From: Alphaproteobacteria bacterium
GTDB lineage: Bacteria; Pseudomonadota; Alphaproteobacteria; Micropepsales; Micropepsaceae
DNA length: 63,053 bases
Assembly: GCA_020852655.1 (NCBI GenBank)
Contig: JADZAI010000049.1
Location: 1 to 63,053 of the forward strand
Direction of reading: 5' to 3'
Part shown: positions 55,375-62,050 of the stretch, piece after piece
Numbering within the stretch: position 1 is the first letter of the stretch
How the letters are laid out: each line of letters starts with the position of its first letter
The notes under the pieces: generated by a model
What the model was told of the DNA's origin: nothing
Seen by the model: the letters and a program-made list of their open reading frames with translations, nothing else
Databases searched by the model: none
Position numbers and translations under genes: made by a program

Positions 55375-55914
55375 CTACCTGGCTCTCCAGACGATCGGCT
55401 GAAGGTCGCGAGGGATGCGATGGACGCCGCGCGCCATCGGGTGTTTCGGGTGCCCTTTCTGCGTCGTGCCGAGACAGATGAGTTCGATCTCAAGTGCCCG
55501 AGCGCGACCGACGAACCAATCCGCCTGGTCGGAGTGCGTGAAGGCGCGACGCCTGATGCCGTTGCCCCACGCCGCCAGGGCTCTACCCGACGACCGCGCC
55601 TGTTCGAGCGCGCTGTTCATGTACTGTAAGTTCAAGGGCCCAACCGGTGCCGTCGCCGCGGGCAAGTCGTCCGGTTTCGGGCTTCGGAACGCGAATAGGT
55701 TGACGACGATAAAGCCGCCGTAGCCCCACGACCGAGCGAAATGGATGAGGGTAAGGATCGTCGGATCGTTGAGGTCCGCGTCCGCCGTCGACGGATTGAG
55801 CATGCACACTGTCAGCACGTGCTTCTCGGCGTCCCAAATGCGGCGCAGCTCGTAGCGATAGCGATCCTCGTCGCCGCCGAGAATGGCCGACTTCTGCATC
55901 AGAAGGTCCACCAT
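55375..55914 (-). CDS. DUF1643 domain-containing protein
   Basis: 179 residues. RYELRRIWDAEKHVLTVCML, NPSTADADLNDPTILTLIHF and GYGGFIVVNLFAFRSPKPDD are the conserved DUF1643 blocks, a nucleotide-pocket-like alpha/beta fold widespread in phages, function unknown. The ATG overlaps the SNase stop by one base (TAATG). Confidence 0.88.
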   Translation of the reverse strand: MVDLLMQKSAILGGDEDRYRYELRRIWDAEKHVLTVCMLNPSTADADLNDPTILTLIHFARSWGYGGFIVVNLFAFRSPKPDDLPAATAPVGPLNLQYMNSALEQARSSGRALAAWGNGIRRRAFTHSDQADWFVGRARALEIELICLGTTQKGHPKHPMARGVHRIPRDLQPIVWRAR

Positions 55915-56285
55915 TAGCGACCTCCCTCGGGCACGCCCTTCCCGCGCATGAGATCGCCGAGGCGCTCGCCGTTGAGCCGGCACGTCGCGACGATGCGCTC
56001 GTGCGAGTAGCAGCGCTTCGGGTCGCGGGCGCCTTCGCAGCCGGTGCAGACGACATGCTTGCCGAGGACGAGCGCCTTCAGCGCGCGCGTGGCAATTCCC
56101 CCACCCTGCTGACCCCGCTCGGGCGCGTCGAAGTCGCCGAGGCGGACGACGGTGCAGCCGCCGGCGTCGAGGTCCATGCGAAGGGTGTCGCCGTCGACGA
56201 TCTTGTAGACGGTCCCGGCGAACGTGCTGTGCGCCGGCGGGAGCGAGCACGACGCGACTGTGGCGGCAATCATCAGCGCGATCAT
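55914..56285 (-). CDS. Staphylococcal nuclease (SNase)-like lipoprotein
   Basis: 123 residues: the N terminus MIALMIAATVASCSLPP is a short lipoprotein-type signal with a candidate lipobox Cys at 13. The SNase OB-fold follows, with KIVDGDTLRMDLDAGG, the Arg-Asp-Glu site in VRLGDFDAPERG, and CYSHERIVATC. Four to five Cys are unusual for the family. An envelope-anchored nuclease carried by a phage could degrade incoming DNA of competitors; this is a guess. Confidence 0.8.
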   Translation of the reverse strand: MIALMIAATVASCSLPPAHSTFAGTVYKIVDGDTLRMDLDAGGCTVVRLGDFDAPERGQQGGGIATRALKALVLGKHVVCTGCEGARDPKRCYSHERIVATCRLNGERLGDLMRGKGVPEGGR

Positions 56286-56494
56286 CGGCTCGTGCTCCTT
56301 TCTGCTGCGGCACTATAGTCGGTGAGGATGGCTTCCATCACCGCGATCTCCTTGTCGGCCTGGCGCTGCGACATCCGGCCTTTCTCCACCCAGCGCGGAT
56401 AGACGCGGCGACGCATGCCGAGTTCGCGTTCGATCGCCTCGCGCTTGGCCTCGCGGGTGAACGCCATCGGGGCGTCGAAGAGGGCGTCAGCCAT
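56282..56494 (-). CDS. Conserved small phage protein with MRRRVYPRW motif
   Basis: 70 residues, helical and charged: FTREAKREAIERELGMRRRV, YPRWVEKGRMSQRQADKEIA, VMEAIL. Short proteins with this motif recur in alphaproteobacterial and other prophages next to replication and recombination genes; function unknown. The ATG overlaps the DnaJ-domain gene by 8 bases. Confidence 0.7.
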   Translation of the reverse strand: MADALFDAPMAFTREAKREAIERELGMRRRVYPRWVEKGRMSQRQADKEIAVMEAILTDYSAAAERSTSR

Positions 56495-57074
56495 TGCCGA
56501 TCTCCTTCAGTGCGGCGTCGCGGGCGGTGTTGAGCTCGGCCATCTTGGCGTCCGATCCGCCCGCGTCCGGGTGACGCTCCCGCGCGAGCATTCGGTAGGC
56601 GGTCTCGACGTTGTCGCGCGTCGCCGGCCTGTCGGCCGGGAACGCGAGGATCTCGCGCCACGGCTTCGACGGCGGCGACGGCAGCGCGCGGAAGCCTTGG
56701 AAAGTCGCCCGAACGAGCGCCAACGTGCCGTGCCGCAGCTCCGTCCGGCGGGCCTCAAGAATGTGGTGGATCGCCTGGACGTTGGCCTCGGGCGTCGAGT
56801 AACGGTCGACCGGGATGCAGATCTGCACGCCTTCCCATGTGAACCAGACCGCGACGCCGGGGTCACGCGGGCGATTGATGCCGAGGGTCACGTTCGACGA
56901 GTAGACGACGGCGGAGACGGGCTTGCCGGAGTCGACGCCGAACAGGCGCAGGCTGGTCGAGACGTTCTCCATCGCGCTGTGCAGCGTCGCTTTGAACGCA
57001 CCGGGCTTACGCTCGCCACTCCAGCGCGGGATGTGGTCGGGCCATTGGAGGGGAAAGGCGGAGGCGGTCGTCAC
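56487..57074 (-). CDS. DnaJ (J) domain protein
   Basis: 195 residues from GTG at 57074 (GTGA overlap with the ATPase gene). The first ~120 residues are an uncharacterised phage domain (FPLQWPDHIPRWSGERKPGA; SSNVTLGINRPRDPGVAVWF); the last ~60 are a J domain with AYRMLARERHPDAGGSDAKM, including the essential HPD tripeptide. J domains activate DnaK; a phage copy may recruit host DnaK to replication or assembly complexes, as other phage J proteins do. Confidence 0.85.
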   Translation of the reverse strand: MTTASAFPLQWPDHIPRWSGERKPGAFKATLHSAMENVSTSLRLFGVDSGKPVSAVVYSSNVTLGINRPRDPGVAVWFTWEGVQICIPVDRYSTPEANVQAIHHILEARRTELRHGTLALVRATFQGFRALPSPPSKPWREILAFPADRPATRDNVETAYRMLARERHPDAGGSDAKMAELNTARDAALKEIGNG

Positions 57075-58090
57075 AGGCCACCGCCGGTCGCGGCGCGGGT
57101 CTCGGTGACCATGCCGTTCAACGATTCCCATGTGCTGAGGTCGGCCGCCTTCAGCTTGTCGAGCGCGGGGCCGTTCTTGGTGAGCCAGGCTTCGAAGGCG
57201 TCGGGGTCGCGGTCCTCGCGGAAGCTGCGGAGGATCTTCGCCTGGTCGTTGGCCCATTCGGTCGGCGTCATCTTCGCCGGCTTCTGGTCGGTCGAGGCTT
57301 TCTGCCCGCTCGGTTGAGACGCAACCGGGTTCTCGCCCGCAGCCCATTCGGCGAGGCGGCGGCCGACGCCTTCGTCGAGCACGCCGTTGTGCTGGGCGAG
57401 GTCGGCGAACTGGCGCGGCAGCTTCAGCATCATGCGCTCGCCGGGCGCTTCGGAATGCCAGGTCGGGATGCCCTTCGCCGCCGGCTCGAAGAGCACGTTC
57501 ATCATCATCTCGAAGAGGAATTCCTCGCCCGCGATCGGCATCCAGCCGAGCTCGATCGGGTCCTGACCCTTCACGATCTTCAGCTTCTGCTTGGCGCGGA
57601 AGCAGAAGATGAAGTTGGCGTTGATCTGGAGGATGCCGTTGATGAGGTCGCGGCGGTGCTGGGCGGGCTTCGCCCATGCCGGGATCTGCGCCTTGCCGAG
57701 GCTGACCCGCCACTCCTTCGACAGGCGCTCGGCCTCGGTGTCGTGGAAGCGGAGATAACCGCCGGTCCCCTCGTGCTCGTGGGACATGGAGTCGATGATG
57801 ATCGTCCCGGCGCCCTTGTCGGCGCAGTAGGTGATCGCCTCGAGATAGTCGAGCGAGCCGAACGGCGCCGCGAACGGCACGTGATGGAACTTGAAGACGT
57901 CGGCGTAGTGCTTCGCGCGCTTCGTCTCGGTGTCGATGACGTAGATGTCGCCGCCGCTGAAGGACTGCATCCCTGTGGCGAGGCGGAGCGCCGTGAAGGT
58001 CTTGCCCGATGACGACGGGCCGAACAGTCCGACGAGTAGCGGCACCTTATCGCGCACCGCCGGCGTGGCCTCGAATTGACGCGCGCCCAC
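57071..58090 (-). CDS. RecA-like AAA ATPase (Sak4/AAA_24-like)
   Basis: 339 residues from GTG at 58090. Walker A LFGPSSSGKTFTALRLATG (about 23-41), Walker B GTIIIDSMSHEHEG, and an adjacent helix-rich part; the last ~80 residues form a linker and a small helical domain. Such phage ATPases (AAA_24, Sak4-related) are single-strand annealing or recombinase partners of PD-(D/E)XK exonucleases. The adjacent gene upstream is exactly such an exonuclease, overlapping by one base. Confidence 0.82.
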   Translation of the reverse strand: MGARQFEATPAVRDKVPLLVGLFGPSSSGKTFTALRLATGMQSFSGGDIYVIDTETKRAKHYADVFKFHHVPFAAPFGSLDYLEAITYCADKGAGTIIIDSMSHEHEGTGGYLRFHDTEAERLSKEWRVSLGKAQIPAWAKPAQHRRDLINGILQINANFIFCFRAKQKLKIVKGQDPIELGWMPIAGEEFLFEMMMNVLFEPAAKGIPTWHSEAPGERMMLKLPRQFADLAQHNGVLDEGVGRRLAEWAAGENPVASQPSGQKASTDQKPAKMTPTEWANDQAKILRSFREDRDPDAFEAWLTKNGPALDKLKAADLSTWESLNGMVTETRAATGGGL

Positions 58091-58983
58091 TATTTCGCTC
58101 CCTTCAGCTTGCGGATGAGTTCGGCGATGCCGGCCTCGCGGTCTTCGCGCTGGCGGCTGCGCCATTCGGGCTCGACGGCGCGCTTCGGGACGCGCGGATA
58201 GCCGGGCCAGATGTCGGACTGGGTGCAGCCCTTCCACAGCGTGATCGCGTGATCGACGTCGCGGCGGGCGAAATGCATCGTCGCCTCGGTGACGTCGACG
58301 GCGGTGACGCCGAAGGGCGGCTCGTTCTCGATGTAGAGGTAGCGGATCTTCCGGCGGCCTACGCCGGCCGGGTCCAACGCGTCGAGGCCCCGCTCCTGGT
58401 GCGCGGCCTGGATGTCGCTGTCGTCGTTGAAGAAGCGCTTGTTCGCCTCGTCGGGCGCGGCGCCGGCGGCGGTCGATTTCAGGTCGAGCACCGCGAGGCG
58501 GTCGCGCGACACAGCGTCGAGCATGGTGCGGCACCACGCCTGCCCTTCGCGCCATGCGATGACGCATTCGGGCTCGAAATCCTTGCCGCACCAGTCGACC
58601 AGCATCGGGCGGACGATCTGCGCCATCGCCTTGGCGTGTTCGTAGTGCTCCTCGAGCAGCGGCGCGGCACCGCGGGCGTAGGCGGCCTGGCGTTCGTTCT
58701 GGTGCTTCTTCTTCTTCCAGTCCGGCGCGTTGATGACGACGATCGGCGGGCCGCTGCCGAGCGCGAGGGTGTGGAAGGCCGAACCCTTGTCGCGGTCGAC
58801 GTTGGACGAGAGAGGCTTCTGCTTCGTCAGACGGGGATGGGCGACATAGCCGTGCGCCGGCGAGCGCAGCATGGCCTTGGCGACGCCCGACGACAGGCTC
58901 GGCACCGGGCAAGGGTCGGCGTGGTACGGCGCTTCGGGGAAGTCCGGATAGAAGCCGGGCTCGGTGATGGTGTGCTCGGTCAC
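58090..58983 (-). CDS. PD-(D/E)XK exonuclease (RecE/DUF3799-like)
   Basis: 297 residues from GTG at 58983. Substrate-side motif YHADPCPVPSLSSGVAKAML (typical of phage exonuclease VIII-like proteins), KGSAFHTLALG, and the nuclease core with E and LAVLDLKSTAAGA (Asp-x-Lys). It would resect DNA ends for annealing by the ATPase next to it. Length is typical of DUF3799 proteins. Confidence 0.87.
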   Translation of the reverse strand: MTEHTITEPGFYPDFPEAPYHADPCPVPSLSSGVAKAMLRSPAHGYVAHPRLTKQKPLSSNVDRDKGSAFHTLALGSGPPIVVINAPDWKKKKHQNERQAAYARGAAPLLEEHYEHAKAMAQIVRPMLVDWCGKDFEPECVIAWREGQAWCRTMLDAVSRDRLAVLDLKSTAAGAAPDEANKRFFNDDSDIQAAHQERGLDALDPAGVGRRKIRYLYIENEPPFGVTAVDVTEATMHFARRDVDHAITLWKGCTQSDIWPGYPRVPKRAVEPEWRSRQREDREAGIAELIRKLKGAK

Positions 58984-59129
58984 GCGTCACCCCGCCAGAT
59001 TGCCGCAAGGTGGTCTTCATCGGACTGGTTCGGCAGATAGCCGATCGACAGCCAGAAGGCGTTCCAGCGGTTGAGGTTGAAGCGGTGCCAGAGCCACCGC
59101 GCGTGGCGGATGACGGGCCAGCGGCTCAC
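58980..59129 (-). CDS. Small hypothetical phage protein
   Basis: 49 residues from a GTG overlapping the next stop by 4 bases: Trp/Arg-rich start (MSRWPVIRHARWLWHRFNLN) then SIGYLPNQSDEDHLAAIWRG. No family recognised. Its place in the overlapping gene train and preserved start/stop overlaps are the main support. Confidence 0.55.
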   Translation of the reverse strand: MSRWPVIRHARWLWHRFNLNRWNAFWLSIGYLPNQSDEDHLAAIWRGDA

Positions 59130-59269
59130 GACGACACCCCCAGCGCGACGGCCGTCATCGCGACGCCGCCAACGAACACGGCGATGAAGATGAGGCCGAG
59201 CAGGCCATCGGCCAGCCATTCGCCGAAAGTGCCGAACTCGCGTGCGGCGGCGATGAAGTCACGCAGCAT
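59126..59269 (-). CDS. Small single-pass membrane protein
   Basis: 47 residues: short amphipathic start (MLRDFIAAAREFGTFGEWLA) followed by one membrane helix (GLLGLIFIAVFVGGVAMTAV). Size and shape fit a phage superinfection, holin-like or toxin-type peptide, but nothing specific is recognised. ATG overlaps the previous stop by one base. Confidence 0.55.
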   Translation of the reverse strand: MLRDFIAAAREFGTFGEWLADGLLGLIFIAVFVGGVAMTAVALGVSS

Positions 59270-60243
59270 CAGAACATCCGATCCAGGATTTCGCAGAGAT
59301 AGGCGGCGTTGACCTTCTCCGGGTCCTTCTGGCGTAGCGCCGAGACCACCTGGACGAAGTACGCCGCGTCGACGCCGGTAAGCTGGTCTTGCAGAACGGC
59401 GAGGTTTCTCAGGTCGAGCTCCGACACCTGCATCGCCATCTTGAGGACCTGGCCGGCGTTGATGGTCCAACCGCGCTTGATGAACTTGCGGAGGCGGATG
59501 AGCGAGCAGATCGGATACTTGCTGCCGACGTAGCGCAGGTCGCGCGCTAAAAGCGCTTCGAGCGCGTCCGGTCGCAGCGTCAGATTGCTGTCCCAGCTCG
59601 TCCAATGGCTGGTGCAGTGCACGAAATCATAGTTGGCGTGGATTTCGTCGGGCTCTCCATAGAACCGGAGGATGATTTGCACCCGGCCGCTGAGGGTGAT
59701 CGCGTTTGTCGACAGAAACACCGGGCGATAGTCGGGCTTGTCCTGGGCGCCATCGGCCAACGCGGCCTGCTCGGCGTCATCATAAGTGTCCTGAATTTCT
59801 CCGGGGTCGGACATGACCTCACCGACGTACGCGCCTGCCTCGTCGTCAGGGCGGCCCTCGAAATACTGATAGGGCTGATCGGCGCCTTCCTCGCTGGCGA
59901 CGCCTGCGGATTTGACGACGATCCGAACGCGGTCGTCGGTATCGTCGACGAATATCTTGCACGGGATGCCCTTCGCCGACTTCGTGGCGAACCGCTGTGC
60001 GTAGTACTTCGCCAGCGCCAGCGCGGCCTCGCGCGACCGGAGATAGATGTCAAAATCGTTGACGCGCTCGCCGAGTAGCATGGAGGCGATAGCGCCCCCG
60101 GTTACGATCGCCGACTTCTCCGCCAGCGCCTTGACGGTCGGGTCCTCGATAGAGGCCGTCCACTCGTCGACCTTCTTGCGCAAAACCGCCTTGATTGACT
60201 TCGCCTTCATGCCGCGTGTGCGGTCGTCGTCACGAACTGTCAC
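59269..60243 (-). CDS. Nucleotidyltransferase-fold phage protein
   Basis: 324 residues from GTG at 60243 (GTGA overlap). Residues about 30-75 read VTGGAIASMLLGERVNDFDI, the GG...DxD pattern of the polymerase-beta nucleotidyltransferase superfamily (as in the head of CCA-adding enzymes: GG-x-(I/V)...D-x-D). The remaining ~250 residues are not recognised. Proteins with this start recur in prophages as uncharacterised genes. Possible roles: RNA or protein nucleotidylylation, or end-addition to nucleic acid. Confidence 0.7.
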   Translation of the reverse strand: MTVRDDDRTRGMKAKSIKAVLRKKVDEWTASIEDPTVKALAEKSAIVTGGAIASMLLGERVNDFDIYLRSREAALALAKYYAQRFATKSAKGIPCKIFVDDTDDRVRIVVKSAGVASEEGADQPYQYFEGRPDDEAGAYVGEVMSDPGEIQDTYDDAEQAALADGAQDKPDYRPVFLSTNAITLSGRVQIILRFYGEPDEIHANYDFVHCTSHWTSWDSNLTLRPDALEALLARDLRYVGSKYPICSLIRLRKFIKRGWTINAGQVLKMAMQVSELDLRNLAVLQDQLTGVDAAYFVQVVSALRQKDPEKVNAAYLCEILDRMF

Positions 60244-60455
60244 AGCATTTCCTCCCGGGTGGTCGCCATGTCGAAGCGCCGCGCCGCCGCGATGGCGTCG
60301 AGCGAGGCTTCGAGGTCGGGGCACGGCCGCAGGAACGCGATCTTCTGGGCGAGGACGCGGTTGGTGGCGGCCAGTGTGAGGTCGATGAGGTCGGCCTTGG
60401 TGCGCTGGTTGGCGCGGTCGACGATGCGGCGAGCAAGGGCTAGGCGGTCGGTCAC
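60240..60455 (-). CDS. Small hypothetical phage protein
   Basis: 71 residues, GTG start at 60455, helical and charged (ALARRIVDRANQRTKADLID; LDAIAAARRFDMATTREEML). No family recognised. It overlaps its neighbours by 4 bases on both sides. Confidence 0.55.
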   Translation of the reverse strand: MTDRLALARRIVDRANQRTKADLIDLTLAATNRVLAQKIAFLRPCPDLEASLDAIAAARRFDMATTREEML

Positions 60456-60688
60456 GACGGCACCGCCGGAATCTCGTCGAACGCCATCGCGACGTAGACG
60501 TCGACCGGGTCCATTTGGCTGAGCAGGTCGTTGATCGCCTCGCGGGCGGTGCGGCCCAGGCCGATAGGATGCGTCGAGAAGAAACCGTCCTGATCGCAGT
60601 CGGCGTCGTAGGTGTCGGCGTCGATCGCCGACCAGTCCCAGCGACGGTCGGGGATCGGCGGATTGTTGAAGGTCGCGACGATCTTCAT
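60452..60688 (-). CDS. Conserved phage protein with NNPPIPDRRWDWSA motif
   Basis: 78 residues: FNNPPIPDRRWDWSAIDADTYD, then GLGRTAREAINDLLSQ. The pattern NPPIP...WDWSA with G-x-T-xx-EAI-x-DLL recurs in many small prophage proteins of unknown function. ATG overlaps the upstream stop by 4 bases. Confidence 0.75.
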   Translation of the reverse strand: MKIVATFNNPPIPDRRWDWSAIDADTYDADCDQDGFFSTHPIGLGRTAREAINDLLSQMDPVDVYVAMAFDEIPAVPS

Positions 60689-61251
60689 GCCAGCGCGTCC
60701 TTCTGGGCGGCGGCGGTGTAGTCGTCGGCGGTCGGGGCGCGGTACTGCGGCTCCAGGCTGTCGAGCGCGATGGCGATGTGCCGCGTGTAGGTGTCGCGCA
60801 TCCCCATGAGCGCGCCGATCCCGCCGTCGAAGCGGAGACCGTGGGGCGCCGCCGCCTTGCCGAAGCCAAGCTCGGCGTCGGGAAGCTGGGCGGCGAGGCG
60901 CAGATAGTGGGCCGCGAACACCGCGCCGCCGATGCTGACGCTTACCGCCACTTCGACGGTCTCGACGTCGATGAGGTTGCCATCGACGATGGCAGCCACG
61001 CGCTCACGGGGCGGAAGCTGCTCGATGATCTTGTCGAGCCGATAGAACGGACCGTCCCAGCACACCTGGTCGAGGACTTTGTCGGCGTTCGGCGCGTCGG
61101 CCCGCTCGCACCATTCCGGGTCTGCTGCGGCGCGCACGAGAATCCGGCCGTCGGTCGCGTAGCTGTAGCTGCCGCGCGTCCAGGGATACTGGATGCTGTC
61201 GCGCTTCTCGTCGGGATAGCTGAACAGGGCGAGATTGATGGTCTCGGCCAT
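60685..61251 (-). CDS. Hypothetical phage protein
   Basis: 188 residues, no family recognised. It contains YSYATDGRILVRAAADPEWC, which faintly recalls sliding-clamp-type ATDG strands, and a mixed alpha/beta pattern. Start overlaps the preceding stop by one base (TGATG). Confidence 0.6.
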   Translation of the reverse strand: MAETINLALFSYPDEKRDSIQYPWTRGSYSYATDGRILVRAAADPEWCERADAPNADKVLDQVCWDGPFYRLDKIIEQLPPRERVAAIVDGNLIDVETVEVAVSVSIGGAVFAAHYLRLAAQLPDAELGFGKAAAPHGLRFDGGIGALMGMRDTYTRHIAIALDSLEPQYRAPTADDYTAAAQKDALA

Positions 61252-61631
61252 CACACGCCCTCCTTCATCAGGTCGGCCTCGACGTCGCCGCGGATGGCGG
61301 CGTGGTCGGGCTCTTCGATGGCGAGGTCGAGGCCGGCGAGCGTGTCGCTGAGCAGGCCGTCGATGTCCTGGCACCAGGTCGACGCCTCGCCGCCGTTGGC
61401 GTCGATGATCCCGCGCAGCGCGGCGACCCAGGCGAAGAACTGCGTCGCGCCCTGGCGGATCTGCTCGGCCGCGTTCTCGCGGTTGGCTACGGGCTCGGTG
61501 TAGGGCCAGCGCAGAAGCGTCGAGGCGAGGATGGTGTCGGCGAGCGGGCGGCCTACGCGCTGAAGCTCGGTGGCCTTCTCGACGAAAGGCCGCACCGGAA
61601 TGGCGGCTTTGGCTGTGCGGTTGTGGAGCAT
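61251..61631 (-). CDS. Hypothetical phage protein
   Basis: 126 residues, mainly helical (PFVEKATELQRVGRPLADTI; AAEQIRQGATQFFAWVAALR), no family recognised. A 66-base gap separates it from the gene before it, the only real spacer in the polycistron seen here. Confidence 0.6.
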   Translation of the reverse strand: MLHNRTAKAAIPVRPFVEKATELQRVGRPLADTILASTLLRWPYTEPVANRENAAEQIRQGATQFFAWVAALRGIIDANGGEASTWCQDIDGLLSDTLAGLDLAIEEPDHAAIRGDVEADLMKEGV

Positions 61632-61697
61632 CGGGGCGTTCTCGTCAGAGCCCGCCGGCGCCGCAGAACGGCACCGGCCATGGCTGTGGTGAAGGGT

Positions 61698-62048
61698 CTA
61701 GTCCGCGGTACGGCGGACGAGCTGCTCGAAGGGGTCGAACTCGCGCCCGGAGCGCAGCTCGTACATGCCGGGCTGGAACGCGACCGTCTCGTGGGTGTCG
61801 TGTCCGCGCAGGTGCTCCAGCGTGCTTTCGCCGCTGTCGATCACCAGAAACTGGCGGAACTGGTCGACAGGATCGCGCTTCAGCGTCACGCCTTCGCGGG
61901 CATCCATGACGTGGTGATGGCCGGTCTCGCTGTGGGCGAGGATGAAGCGGCCACTGGTCGGCAGCACGTCGACGGCGTTGGCCGGGACAGAGGCGATGCG
62001 GAACCACCAGAGGTCGCCCTGCGCCGCCTGGTTCTTGAAAATCTTCAT
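61698..62048 (-). CDS. Small protein usually found next to DUF6745 genes
   Basis: 116 residues from ATG at 62048. FKNQAAQGDLWWFRI, GRFILAHSETGHHHVMDARE and YELRSGREFDPFEQLVRRTA form a compact beta-rich fold with the (S/A)ETGHxH motif; in my memory proteins of this type adjoin DUF6745 genes in other bacteria. The His-rich GHHH could bind metal. It starts 2 bases after the DUF6745 stop; the stop is TAG. Confidence 0.7.
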   Translation of the reverse strand: MKIFKNQAAQGDLWWFRIASVPANAVDVLPTSGRFILAHSETGHHHVMDAREGVTLKRDPVDQFRQFLVIDSGESTLEHLRGHDTHETVAFQPGMYELRSGREFDPFEQLVRRTAD

Positions 62049-62050
62049 AG

